From Verrucomicrobium spinosum DSM 4136 = JCM 18804 (lineage in GTDB: Bacteria; Verrucomicrobiota; Verrucomicrobiia; Verrucomicrobiales; Verrucomicrobiaceae), in the NCBI RefSeq assembly GCF_000172155.1, contig NZ_ABIZ01000001.1:1860001-1924000 (forward strand): a DNA stretch of 64,000 nucleotides, read 5' to 3'. How positions within the stretch are numbered: position 1 is the first letter of the stretch; the number at the start of each line of letters is the position of its first letter. Shown here in pieces: positions 51,523 through 60,230 of the stretch. A model generated the notes under the pieces. It saw only the letters and a list, made by a program, of their open reading frames with translations, ran no database searches and had not been told where the DNA came from. The position numbers and the translations under genes were made by a program.

Positions 51523-52602
51523 TCAGGAAGGGCGCTCGGAGGAGATCGGGACGGGGGGCCAGTCACAAGGGAACGTGGCCAGCAAATGATTGGCATGCTC
51601 TTCCCATGAAGAGGTCGGCATGGGTGGGAAGGCAAACAGCCGGAAAAGCTGGCGAAAAAACATCCCGGGATCCTGCTTTCCGACTCTAAGACACTGGGTG
51701 AGAAACTTCCGGGGGTTCGCGCGGGCCACAAACCGGAAGAGTTCAGAGAGCTCCTCGTAGCTCCACTCGCGCTTGAGCATCAACTGCTCGCTCCACGCGG
51801 GGACTGTCTTCCATGCTTCTGGGAGCCCGGCCCGGGGATCGTTCAGCAGATCCCTCATGCTGTCCCGGCAGAGGCGGGCATCATCCATGCCCCAATTCCG
51901 GCTGGCCTGGGCCTCATGGAGTCGCCAGGTGGCCAGGCGTCCTGGAATGAATGCGACCAGCGGGCTGACCAGCAAGGTTCGGAGAGCCCACTCACAATCG
52001 GCATTCATCCCCATGTCCGTGCGAAAGAGGCCAGTCTTGTCCAGGAGGGCGCGTTGGAAGGCAAACCCCGTCACGCTCCCCCAATTGTGATCGAATGCGC
52101 AGGTGATGAGGAACAGGGCCCGTCCATCCACATCATGGCGTGCACTCATCCACGGTTCGATGAACTTCTGGAAGGTGGAGCGGCGCACGGTCAGTTCCTG
52201 CCCCCGGCCATCGATCTCCCGATACCCACAGTAGGCCACGGCGATATTCTCGTTCCCATCCATGGGTTCGGCCAGCCGTTCCAGCAGTTCAGGGGCACAA
52301 GTGTCGTCTGCCGTGGCGATGTACACATACTTCCCGGTGGCCCGCTTTAGGCACTCGTTCCAGCCGGCGTAGAGCCCCTCTTTGGGCACCTGATGCAGGT
52401 GCACGCGGGGGTCGTGAGCCCACTGGGAGAGGTATTCCCAGGTCCCGTCCGTGGAGTGGCTGTCGCAGACGATCAGTTCCCAGTCCGTCAGGGTTTGGGA
52501 GAGGATGGTCTCCAGCCGCTCCTCCAGGAATGCGCGGGCATTCAGCGTGGGGAGGCAGATGGAAAACTTGGGCGTTGATAGCTGGGGGGGGCAGGATGCC
52601 AC
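51523..52602 (-). CDS. Glycosyltransferase, family GT2, copy C
   Basis: 359 residues from a GTG at 52602 (TTG at 52608 alternative). FSICLPTLNARAFLEERLETIL, WELIVCDSHSTDGTWEYLS, GLYAGWNECLKRATGKYVYIATADDTCAP are very close to copy A at 48272; the two arose by duplication within the cluster. C-terminal half helical and divergent. Confidence 0.85.
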   Translation of the reverse strand: MASCPPQLSTPKFSICLPTLNARAFLEERLETILSQTLTDWELIVCDSHSTDGTWEYLSQWAHDPRVHLHQVPKEGLYAGWNECLKRATGKYVYIATADDTCAPELLERLAEPMDGNENIAVAYCGYREIDGRGQELTVRRSTFQKFIEPWMSARHDVDGRALFLITCAFDHNWGSVTGFAFQRALLDKTGLFRTDMGMNADCEWALRTLLVSPLVAFIPGRLATWRLHEAQASRNWGMDDARLCRDSMRDLLNDPRAGLPEAWKTVPAWSEQLMLKREWSYEELSELFRFVARANPRKFLTQCLRVGKQDPGMFFRQLFRLFAFPPMPTSSWEEHANHLLATFPCDWPPVPISSERPS

Positions 52603-52661
52603 GAACAAGGGATGAGCAGGAAAGGGGGTAGGCAGGTTTGAACCGGCGCACTCAGCGCGGC

Positions 52662-53477
52662 TCAGGACGCCTGCGTGTTTTTTGGGTATAGCACGAAGTT
52701 CTCCCGACCCTGAGAGGAAAGGTGTTCCAGATGCTCCGGGTGTTCAATGGCGGCCATGGTGGTCATGTCACAGAGGAAATAGCCGGTGGTCCGGGCAAAA
52801 TCGAGGATCCAGCGCAGCGGGGTGCCGTAGGCCTGGAGATTGAGGGGGTTCCATTCCAGCACTACGGTGGGACGGCAGGTGGTGAGCAATTTCCTGGCTC
52901 CTTCAAGCACCTCTGTCTCCGCGCCCTCCACATCGATCTTGATCAGAGAAACCGGCGGGGAGCCGACGGATTCCCAGATGGCATCGAGCGGGGCGGTTTC
53001 CACCTGCACCTTGCGCTTCATGGAGACCCGTCCTGTGTCGCGCATCCCTTCGAAGGCGGCGTGTGATTCATCGGCCAGAACGAAGTCCACGGTGCCCGTG
53101 GTGCGGCTCACGGCCTTGCTCAGAGTCTGCCACCGGTCGGCATAGGGTGAATGGTCCCGTGTTTGCTTGAGATAGGGGTGGGAGTTGGGAGACGGTTCGA
53201 TGGAAAGAACCTTCACGCCGGGCTTTTGGGCCAGGACCGGGGCCGACATCAGCCCCAAGTTGGCTCCTACATCCAGAAACCAGGTGCCCTCCCGGGCGGC
53301 CTTTACCAGATAGTGGCAGGTCTCCCTCTCGAACACACCCTCATGGCGCAGTCGGGTGTAGAGGACACATCCCTTGGGGGCGTACACCTGGGTGCCAAAG
53401 TAGGGAAAGTAGCCGCGGGAGTTGAACCGGAGGTGGCCAATTCGGTCGTTGATGTTTTTGGAGATATAGGACAGCAT
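52662..53477 (-). CDS. FkbM family methyltransferase, copy 3
   Basis: 271 residues. FLDVGANLGLMSAPVLAQKP, LSIEPSPNSHPYLKQTRDH, and core SLIKIDVEGAETEVLEGARKLL. Intact SAM-binding and FkbM motifs. Located directly after the Wzt gene in reading order, so the methyl mark might terminate or tag the chain that Wzt's C-terminal domain recognises (inference from other Wzm/Wzt systems with capping). Confidence 0.86.
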   Translation of the reverse strand: MLSYISKNINDRIGHLRFNSRGYFPYFGTQVYAPKGCVLYTRLRHEGVFERETCHYLVKAAREGTWFLDVGANLGLMSAPVLAQKPGVKVLSIEPSPNSHPYLKQTRDHSPYADRWQTLSKAVSRTTGTVDFVLADESHAAFEGMRDTGRVSMKRKVQVETAPLDAIWESVGSPPVSLIKIDVEGAETEVLEGARKLLTTCRPTVVLEWNPLNLQAYGTPLRWILDFARTTGYFLCDMTTMAAIEHPEHLEHLSSQGRENFVLYPKNTQAS

Positions 53478-53516
53478 GACGGAGTCTCAGGAGATGGTGA
53501 CGGGACGAGGTGGAGT

Positions 53517-54797
53517 TTATGCGGAGGCGGGCGAAGGGGCAGAGTCGGGCGTCTGCCAGCGGGTTTTAAAGTCGAGCAGGGCAAAGCCACGGTGTTCGGC
53601 CGGGTACGTGGGCACGCCCGGGGCGGAAGTCTCCAGGACAGTCATCTCCATGAGGTCTGTAAGATTGACGTTGGTCAGGCCGGAGTGAAAGTACAGGCCC
53701 AGGTTGTAAGTGCCGGGCACCAGATTGGCGGTGGCAATGTCAAACACCAGGTCGGTGCGGCCGGCTGCCAGCCTCATGGGGGCAAGACCTGTTTCCCGTC
53801 CATCTAAAATGGAGACTCGCGTGCCCTTGGCGTCATAGATGAGGATGCACGCATCTGTCATGCGGGTGGCGACGGAGGCCTCCAGGCTCACGGTAATCTC
53901 TGCGCGGGACCGGCTGGCCACCTGACCTGGTGAAACCCGCATCGTGTTCAGGGTGATCTCTGCGGAAAGACGTTTGGGAAAGTGGCTGTTGCCCCGTTGA
54001 GCGTTGCTCAGGTACAGATTGATTTCCGTCTGCGGGTCACGCGTGGCGGAGACCAGGGTGCCTTCCTGCATGCGGATCACCGAATTGCAGAGAGACTGCA
54101 CGGCGCTGAGGTTGTGGCTTACAAAGATGACCGTTCGCCCGCTGGTGGCGGCCACATCCTTCATCTTGCCAATGCAGCGCTGCTGGAACTCTGCATCACC
54201 CACGGCGAGCACCTCGTCCACAATCAGGATGTCGGGATCGAGGTGGGCCGCGACGGCAAAGGCAAGCCGCACATACATGCCGGAGCTGTAGCGTTTCACC
54301 GGTGTGTCCACGTAGCGCTCACACCCGCTGAACTCGACGATTTCATCGAGCCGGCGCACGATCTCCGGCTTGCGCATGCCCAGGATGGCACCGTTCAGGA
54401 AGATGTTCTCCCTGCCGGTGAGCTCCGGATGGAAGCCCGTGCCAACCTCAAGCAGAGCCGCGATCCGGCCGCGGACTTTGATTTCTCCGCCGGTGGGGCT
54501 GGTGACCCGGGAGAGCAGCTTCAGCAGGGTGCTCTTCCCGGCACCGTTCTTTCCGATCACTCCGAGCACCTCACCGCGTCGCACGTCGAAGCTCGTGTCG
54601 CGAAGAGCCCACACGTAGTCGCTGTCGGCCTTGGAGGTGCGGTCGTTGACGGCACCCAGCCGGGTGTAGGGGTCCTCCTTGCCCCGGAACCGGTGCCACC
54701 AGCGGTTCAGATCGTGGGCCAGCACGCCGGTGCTGACCTCTCCCAGCCGGTAGAGTTTGGAGAGATTGCGGACGGAGATGACGGTGTCGCTCGGCAT
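53517..54797 (-). CDS. wzt: ABC transporter ATPase with Wzt-type C-terminal domain
   Basis: 426 residues from the ATG at 54797 (a TTG at 54815 is an alternative). N-terminal NBD: Walker A GVIGKNGAGKSTLL, signature YSSGMYVRLAFAVAAHLD, Walker B DILIVDEVLAVGD. After about residue 255 there is an additional beta-sandwich domain (Wzt C-terminal, e.g. RAEITVSLEASVATRMTDACILIYD, VPGTYNLGLYFHSGLTN) that in known systems binds the non-reducing end of the polysaccharide and licenses export. Pairs with the permease next to it. Confidence 0.9.
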   Translation of the reverse strand: MPSDTVISVRNLSKLYRLGEVSTGVLAHDLNRWWHRFRGKEDPYTRLGAVNDRTSKADSDYVWALRDTSFDVRRGEVLGVIGKNGAGKSTLLKLLSRVTSPTGGEIKVRGRIAALLEVGTGFHPELTGRENIFLNGAILGMRKPEIVRRLDEIVEFSGCERYVDTPVKRYSSGMYVRLAFAVAAHLDPDILIVDEVLAVGDAEFQQRCIGKMKDVAATSGRTVIFVSHNLSAVQSLCNSVIRMQEGTLVSATRDPQTEINLYLSNAQRGNSHFPKRLSAEITLNTMRVSPGQVASRSRAEITVSLEASVATRMTDACILIYDAKGTRVSILDGRETGLAPMRLAAGRTDLVFDIATANLVPGTYNLGLYFHSGLTNVNLTDLMEMTVLETSAPGVPTYPAEHRGFALLDFKTRWQTPDSAPSPASA

Positions 54798-54811
54798 GGG
54801 TAGAAGGCTTC

Positions 54812-55723
54812 TCAAACGGTGTCCACGAAGGTCTTTTCCACCCGGTTGAAGATGATGATGCCTACCAGGAGGGTGGCAAGGGTGAACCCGGCACTGTAGG
54901 TGAGGGATCCCCAGTCAAAGGCCCCCACGCCCAGATAAACCGCACGATAGGCCTCAATGACCGGGGTCATGGGATTGAGTTCCATCCAGGTGCGGTAGCG
55001 CTCTGGCACGGAGGACAGGGGGTACACCACCGGCGTCGCATACATGGCGAGCTGGACGCCGAAGGTCACGAGGAAGGAGAGGTCGCGATACTTGGTGGTG
55101 AGGGCGGAGACAATGATGCCCACGCCGAGGCCCAGGGCAGCCATCATGGCAATGAGCAGCGGGCTCATCAGAGCGATGCCAGTCCAGTGTGGGGTGATGG
55201 GGGTGCCTTTCGCCAGATACCAGATCAACGTGCCCAGCAGGAGTGCGAACTGGATGGCAAACTGAATGAGGGTGGAGATGACAATGGAGATGGGCGTGAC
55301 CAGCCGGGGGAAGTACACCTTTCCGAACAGGTTCGCGTTGGTCACGAAGGTGGTGGAGGTCTTGGTCACGCAGGTGGCGAAGTAGTTCCACGGAGCCGTC
55401 CCGGCAAGGTAGAAGAGCAGGGGTGGCAGGCCGTCTGTGGAGAGCTTCGCCACACCGCTGAAGATGATGGTGAACGTCAGCGTGGTGAGCAACGGCTGGA
55501 TCAGAAACCAGAGGGGGCCTAGAATGGTCTGTTTGTATTGCGCCACGAAGTCGCGCCGGACGAACATCCAGAGCAGGTCGCGATAACGCCAGAGATCTTC
55601 CAGGTGCAGTTCCAGCCAGCCGGACTTGGGCCGGATGATGAGATCCCATGCATCGTCGTCGCCGGTTTCCAGCGGGGCGATGTCAGCCACAGGGGCTCGG
55701 GTTGGAGAGGGCGAATGTTCCAT
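54812..55723 (-). CDS. wzm: ABC-2 type polysaccharide export permease
   Basis: 303 residues. A cytoplasmic N-terminal part includes LHLEDLWRYRDLLWMFVRRDFVAQYKQTILGPLWFLIQPLLTTLTFTIIFSGV, which is the ABC-2 (Wzm/KpsM) gate region, followed by six membrane helices (TFVTNANLFGKVYFPRLVTPIS; ALMSPLLIAMMAALGLGVGIIVSALTTKYRDL; SAGFTLATLLVGIIIFN). Exports an assembled polysaccharide across the inner membrane. Its stop is 14 bp before the Wzt ATG at 54797. Confidence 0.9.
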   Translation of the reverse strand: MEHSPSPTRAPVADIAPLETGDDDAWDLIIRPKSGWLELHLEDLWRYRDLLWMFVRRDFVAQYKQTILGPLWFLIQPLLTTLTFTIIFSGVAKLSTDGLPPLLFYLAGTAPWNYFATCVTKTSTTFVTNANLFGKVYFPRLVTPISIVISTLIQFAIQFALLLGTLIWYLAKGTPITPHWTGIALMSPLLIAMMAALGLGVGIIVSALTTKYRDLSFLVTFGVQLAMYATPVVYPLSSVPERYRTWMELNPMTPVIEAYRAVYLGVGAFDWGSLTYSAGFTLATLLVGIIIFNRVEKTFVDTV

Positions 55724-55752
55724 GATGACTGAAAGAGCTCGGGGCAGGGGGA

Positions 55753-56754
55753 TCAGGACTGGGTGCTGGATTGCTGGGGAGCCCGGGTCAGGGTGCTGAG
55801 GGGCGGGAGGCCTGCCGCTCTGGCCACTTTCCGAAGGGCGAAGATCATGACGAGAAGGAGCGACTGGCCGGTGATGCCGGCGAGGACTCTCCCGAGCCGG
55901 ACATTGTCCCGGCCCTCAGCATGGTCCCCGGCCCAGAAGCAATGATAGGCCAGTTTGTAGTGCAAGTTGCCTAAATAGAGCCGCACTCGCTGTCGGTCGG
56001 CTGGGGTCATCGCGGGCGCGTAGTGCTGCCAGGCATAGGTGACGTCGTGCACGCAGCGCCTGCCCGTTTCTTGGGACCAGAGGGACCGGTGGCTTCCGTC
56101 TTCATGTTTGGTCCATGAAGGGGTGGCGACGATGCCGGATTTGATTTCCGGGTCCATGAGCAGTCGGGCCATGAGGAGCCAGTCATCTGCCATCATGGCC
56201 TTTTCATACCAGCCCGGCCCCAGCTTATCTCGACGGTAGAGCAGGGCACTGTTGGAGAGGGGGGCCATCCTGCCCAGATAGAAGCGACATGCCTGATCGT
56301 AGGGCATGAGCCAGGATTTCTCTGTCTGGCGGGCAAAAAGTTTCCGCCGGGAGGGGCTGGTGGCGAGGCAGTCTGCCCGGTCGCGAATGCCAGAAATGCG
56401 GAAGTTCATCCAGATGGTGTCCGCGTGGTGATATTCAATCGCCTGGATGGCGCGTTCCAAGAAATCTGGGTCCCACTCATCATCGTGGTCCAGGGAGATG
56501 ACATAGCGGCCTGTGCACAGGGCCAGACCGCGGTTGCGAGCGGCTCCCGGGCCCTGGCAGTTCTGGGGCGTGTAGCTGGTGACAGCGTATCGCGCCACCA
56601 GGGGTCTCAGGTCCTCGTTGCCAGAGTCATCCACCACATGCAGCTCAAAGTCCCGATACGACTGGTTGACCACGCTTTGGAGCGCCCGGGCCAGAGTCGC
56701 CGCTTTCCGATAAGCGGGAATGACAATCGAGACTGTAGGAGCAGCGGCGGGCAC
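55753..56754 (-). CDS. Glycosyltransferase, family GT2
   Basis: 333 residues, GTG start at 56754. VSIVIPAYRKAATLARALQSVVNQSYRDFELHVVDDSGNEDLR, and YVISLDHDDEWDPDFLERAI with DxD (DHDDE). C-terminal part basic/helical with a short hydrophobic segment (QSLLLVMIFALRKVARAAGL) that may associate with the membrane. Donor unknown. Confidence 0.85.
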   Translation of the reverse strand: MPAAAPTVSIVIPAYRKAATLARALQSVVNQSYRDFELHVVDDSGNEDLRPLVARYAVTSYTPQNCQGPGAARNRGLALCTGRYVISLDHDDEWDPDFLERAIQAIEYHHADTIWMNFRISGIRDRADCLATSPSRRKLFARQTEKSWLMPYDQACRFYLGRMAPLSNSALLYRRDKLGPGWYEKAMMADDWLLMARLLMDPEIKSGIVATPSWTKHEDGSHRSLWSQETGRRCVHDVTYAWQHYAPAMTPADRQRVRLYLGNLHYKLAYHCFWAGDHAEGRDNVRLGRVLAGITGQSLLLVMIFALRKVARAAGLPPLSTLTRAPQQSSTQS

Positions 56755-56870
56755 AATCAGATTTCGTCACGCTGCCGCCATTGGTCGCAGAGAGTTGCGG
56801 CCATGCCAGGAATGGGGTGGAGAGCAGTCCTCAGAGGGCTCCTGTTGCGGTGAGTTGAACGGGTCAGGAA

Positions 56871-57404
56871 TCAAAGAAACCGGGCGAGCAGCTTGCTCCC
56901 CAGCACCTTGTCCAGACGTTGATGGAGCTGCTGCGCCGAACGCAGCCGCCGCCGAATTTCCGCCTGGTCGGCGGGGGGCATCTCTTCGTTTGCCGGTGTC
57001 GCTGGCGTTTTCTGGGTGGAGCTTTGCAGTGTCTTCTCGATCTGGGTGCCGGCCGTCTGTAGCTTCTTCCGGACTCCCGGCATCAGCCCTTCCTTCAAGA
57101 TGACCGAAAAATCTGTCTCCGCCTCGTAGTAGTCCTTGCGATCCCCCGCCACCCAGATCTGGCGGACCGCCTGCCAGGAGGCGAGCTGGCGGAGCACGGT
57201 GCTCGCGCTGGCCTTGCTGACCCTGAGCGTCGCGGCAATTTCGTCCAGCGACATCGGGCTGGTCGCGAGGTAGAGCATGGCATAGGCTCTGCCGATCATC
57301 CGGCCCAATCCGAAGGCGTGGGAGGTGTTTCCTCCTGCTTCAATAAAACGATGTCGTTCTGCCGCCCATGATAGGCCCTGGTGGGACGAGGAGTTGGAGA
57401 ACAT
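56871..57404 (-). CDS. GbsR/MarR-like winged-helix transcriptional regulator
   Basis: 177 residues. A helix-turn-helix is visible in MSLDEIAATLRVSKASASTVLRQLASWQAVRQIW (about 52-85), preceded by GGNTSHAFGLGRMIGRAYAMLYL, as in GbsR-like regulators. The rest is helical (dimerisation) with a coiled-coil near residues 120-170. It probably controls the polysaccharide genes around it, possibly by binding palindromes in their promoters (57406-57423, 58264-58278). Placed between two glycosyltransferase genes with a 61-bp gap ahead. Confidence 0.78.
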   Translation of the reverse strand: MFSNSSSHQGLSWAAERHRFIEAGGNTSHAFGLGRMIGRAYAMLYLATSPMSLDEIAATLRVSKASASTVLRQLASWQAVRQIWVAGDRKDYYEAETDFSVILKEGLMPGVRKKLQTAGTQIEKTLQSSTQKTPATPANEEMPPADQAEIRRRLRSAQQLHQRLDKVLGSKLLARFL

Positions 57405-57405
57405 T

Positions 57406-57423
57406 GTTCAGAAAATTTTGAAC
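57406..57423. promoter_or_regulatory. AT-centred dyad just upstream of the regulator gene
   Basis: GTTCA, then an AAAATTTT core, then GAAC, ending 2 bp from the GbsR-like start codon. An autoregulatory operator is possible. The arms are not perfectly symmetric. Confidence 0.3.
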
Positions 57424-57465
57424 GTTCCCAACGAATTGCAACAGACATTTGTCCCCATTGCTTCG

Positions 57466-58206
57466 TTATTTGCCGGGCAGCTCGTGTCGCAGCCGCGCTA
57501 TGACCCGGGTCTTGGTCACCCCCATTGCCCATTTTAAGAAGGGGAGCAGCCCCAGATGCCGGCGGATGAGGCGGCCGTGATCGCGGTTGAATGCCGGGTC
57601 TCCGTGAGAACTGAGTCCGCCCTGCTCGAAATCCGCCACCACGGTCTCGATGTAGCGCTTGGGGATGCGGGAGTCGCCGTAGCAGCGCATGTTGAACTCC
57701 CAGTCTGCGCATGCCGGGTAGGAAAGGGAGAAACGTCCCAATAGCTGGAAGATGTCCCGTCCATAAAAGGCGGCTTGGTGACAGATGTTCCGATGGCAGA
57801 GCCGCCAGGCGTCGAAAGGGCCATCATAGATCTGTGCCCCCCTCATGACATTCCCGTACACCAAGCTGGAGTCGTTTGTGGGCAGTTGATCCCGCACCGC
57901 CGCGAGCGCATGGGGGCGCAGGGTATCGCCGGCTCCGATGAAGTAGATGTACCTGCCTGACGCCAGATCGAGAGCCTCATTCATGGCATCGTAGATGCCC
58001 TGGTCGGGTTTTCCCACGTAGCGCAGGCCGCCTCCCTCGTTCAACGAGCTCCGCTGCACGAGCCGTTCTGTGGATGGAGAAGCGCCGCCGTCCATCACCA
58101 GGACCTCCAGATCCTCAAAGGCCTGGCTGGCCACGGAGTCGAGAGTCTCCCCCAGCTTGCCATCGGCATGCAGGACAGGGAGAATGACGGAGAAGAGCAG
58201 TGGCAT
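57466..58206 (-). CDS. Glycosyltransferase, family GT2 (WcaA-like)
   Basis: 246 residues. FSVILPVLHADGKLGETLDSVASQAF, VLVMDGGASPSTERLV, YVGKPDQGIYDAMNEALDLASGRYIYFIGAGDTLRP, with IGAGDT in place of the usual DxD region. Typical of exopolysaccharide GT2 enzymes acting in the cytoplasm. First gene of the long minus-strand operon; a probable promoter and a 15-bp palindrome lie upstream (58259-58287). Confidence 0.85.
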   Translation of the reverse strand: MPLLFSVILPVLHADGKLGETLDSVASQAFEDLEVLVMDGGASPSTERLVQRSSLNEGGGLRYVGKPDQGIYDAMNEALDLASGRYIYFIGAGDTLRPHALAAVRDQLPTNDSSLVYGNVMRGAQIYDGPFDAWRLCHRNICHQAAFYGRDIFQLLGRFSLSYPACADWEFNMRCYGDSRIPKRYIETVVADFEQGGLSSHGDPAFNRDHGRLIRRHLGLLPFLKWAMGVTKTRVIARLRHELPGK

Positions 58207-58258
58207 TGAGCGGGGTGTGCATCCTTCTCACTTTCGGCAGGGGGTGCACACCGAAATC

Positions 58259-58287
58259 TTAAAACCTGCAATGCAGGTGCTCGTCAA
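58259..58287 (-). promoter_or_regulatory. Probable promoter of the minus-strand polysaccharide operon
   Basis: On the minus strand TTGACG (58282-58287), then a 17-bp spacer and TTTTAAG (58258-58264). The -35 is near consensus, the -10 weaker. The spacer carries the palindrome at 58264-58278. Confidence 0.5.
58264..58278. promoter_or_regulatory. Perfect 15-bp palindrome in the promoter spacer
   Basis: ACCTGCAATGCAGGT: 7-bp arms around a single central base, between the -35 and -10 of the above promoter. A repressor site is the simplest explanation; the GbsR-like protein at 56871 is a candidate binder. Confidence 0.5.
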
Positions 58288-58377
58288 TCTGCGTGTCATG
58301 GTCGACAAGGATCCTCCATCTTGTTGCAGACACTGGCACCCTCTGGCATATCGTTCTTTGGAAAATCTGGACATCCC

Positions 58378-59412
58378 ATGACCTCTGACACTCCCACTGC
58401 TCCAAGCGCCATCCTTCCCGGGGTGTCGATTGTGATACCAGTGTACAATTATGAGAGGTTTATTGGGCAGGCGATCCGCACCGCTCTGGCTCAGGCGTAT
58501 GCCGGGGAGTTGGAGGTCCTGGTAGTGGATGATGGCTCTACCGATGGTACGCCTGGAATTGTGGAGGCTTTCTCGCCCAAGGTCAGTTACCACCGCAAGG
58601 TCAACGCCGGGTTGTCTGCGGCCAGAAACACCGGGATGGAACTCGCCCGGCACGAGTGGGTGTTGTTCCTGGATGCCGATGACGAACTGGAGCCGCAGGC
58701 GGTGGCGGAACTGGTGCGGGCACTGCTTAACAGCGGGCGAAAAGCTGTGGTGGTGGGCTCGCTGGGGCGCATGATTGACGCCAACGGCGACTGGCTGTCG
58801 CCCGCCTCCACACAGGCGGGCGGGGAGGTGGGAAGCTTCACGGCTCATGACTTTGTGTTGAGAAACCGCTTTGCGCCGATTGTCCTGGCGAATCGGAAGG
58901 TTTTGCTCTCGCTTGGAGGATTTGATCCCGCACTGAAGGCTTCCGAGGATCGCGACATGTGGATACGTGCCGCCACGGCAGGCCCCGTGCTCATGTTGAA
59001 GAGCGTGCTTCACCGAAAGCGTGACCATGGGACGAACATGTCCCGGCACGCGGTCCGCCAGACGGATTCCATTCTACAGGTGCTGGGCAAGGCTGCGGCC
59101 AATCCCGCAGTGGGACTGACCAGCGACTTGTGCCGGGAGGCAGAGGCCATCTGTCTCTATCAGTCTGCCCGCATGCATCTGGCAGCGGGGGATCGTGCTG
59201 CGGCCATGCGGCAGTGTTTCCGCTCGGTGGGCCGGCGTTTTTGGGTGCAGCACGCTGCCGCCTGCGGCTATCCCCGGGGCTTCCGCTTCCGCTTTCTGGC
59301 CCTCGGCCTTCTCTCGCCTTTTCGGGGATCGACGAATCCTCCTGGCCAGCCGGATGCTACTGCCTCATCAACTTTGGAAAAACGTCCTGCCGACTACACC
59401 ACCACTTCATGA
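58378..59412 (+). CDS. Glycosyltransferase, family GT2
   Basis: 344 residues from the ATG at 58378, which starts MTSDTPTAPSAILPGVSIVIPVYNYERF; the open frame upstream is intergenic. GT2 motifs: LEVLVVDDGSTDGTPGIVE, ARHEWVLFLDADDELEPQAV with DADDE. C-terminal part helical. First gene of the divergent plus-strand set. Stop overlaps the next gene's ATG (ATGA, 59409-59412). Confidence 0.85.
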   Translation: MTSDTPTAPSAILPGVSIVIPVYNYERFIGQAIRTALAQAYAGELEVLVVDDGSTDGTPGIVEAFSPKVSYHRKVNAGLSAARNTGMELARHEWVLFLDADDELEPQAVAELVRALLNSGRKAVVVGSLGRMIDANGDWLSPASTQAGGEVGSFTAHDFVLRNRFAPIVLANRKVLLSLGGFDPALKASEDRDMWIRAATAGPVLMLKSVLHRKRDHGTNMSRHAVRQTDSILQVLGKAAANPAVGLTSDLCREAEAICLYQSARMHLAAGDRAAAMRQCFRSVGRRFWVQHAAACGYPRGFRFRFLALGLLSPFRGSTNPPGQPDATASSTLEKRPADYTTTS

Positions 59413-60230
59413 AAGACCTTGTACAGAATCGCCGGCGAATGACCCTGGGTCAGAAACTCAATCTGGCAGGCCTTGCCGTGCGTGAGAATGGATTTGCCTG
59501 GACCCTGCTTCTGGGCGTTTACGGAGCCGCCAGTGCGGTGGCCAACAAGGCATTTGGGGGCATGCAGGTCCTGCGGGAAAAGCGCGGTATTCCGGGTATG
59601 AACAGCCGGGCGATGAACCGGGCGATCTGGGAAAGCTGGAACTGGGACGGCGGTGGCGACGAGTGGACGCCCAATGAGGAGTGGAAGGCCAGCCTCATGA
59701 AGCACATCCTCACTCCTGCGGTGCCGGCTGGTGCCGTGGTGGTGGAGATCGGGCCCGGTGCCGGGCGGTGGACGGGGGAGCTGCTCAAGCATTGCTCCTC
59801 CTACCAAGGGTTGGACATCTCGGCCACCTGTGTGGAGGTCTGTCAGGAGAAGTTTGGCAAGGATCCAAAGTTCCGCATCGGGCTCACTGATGGAAACTCC
59901 CTACCTGGAGTCGCGGACCAGTCTGTGGATCTGGTCTGGTCTTTTGACGTTTTCGTTCACATCAATGATACGGATGTGGAGGCCTATCTTCGGGAGATTG
60001 CCCGGGTGCTCAAGCCGGGCGGGAGGACCGTCTTGCACCATGGGTCTGCTGGCGGGGCGCACGGCGGTTGGCGCAGCAACCTGACGACTGCCAAGATGAA
60101 CGAGCTTGCCGCCAAACAGGGTCTGGTGGTGAAGAGCCAGATCGATGGCTGGCAGGATGGGGGTACCTTCCATGCCGCCGGCCTTTACGAGGACATCATC
60201 ACAACTCTGGAGAAGCCCGGGCATGGCTGA
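59409..60230 (+). CDS. SAM-dependent methyltransferase (class I)
   Basis: 273 residues from the ATG at 59409. SAM-binding motif VVVEIGPGAGRWTGELL, LDISATCVEVCQEKFG, SVDLVWSFDVFVHIN, and IARVLKPGGRTVLHHGS. Helical N-terminal 85 residues. Probably modifies sugar or lipid-linked intermediate; substrate unknown. The GT4 gene start at 60223 overlaps its end by 8 bp. Confidence 0.82.
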   Translation: MKDLVQNRRRMTLGQKLNLAGLAVRENGFAWTLLLGVYGAASAVANKAFGGMQVLREKRGIPGMNSRAMNRAIWESWNWDGGGDEWTPNEEWKASLMKHILTPAVPAGAVVVEIGPGAGRWTGELLKHCSSYQGLDISATCVEVCQEKFGKDPKFRIGLTDGNSLPGVADQSVDLVWSFDVFVHINDTDVEAYLREIARVLKPGGRTVLHHGSAGGAHGGWRSNLTTAKMNELAAKQGLVVKSQIDGWQDGGTFHAAGLYEDIITTLEKPGHG

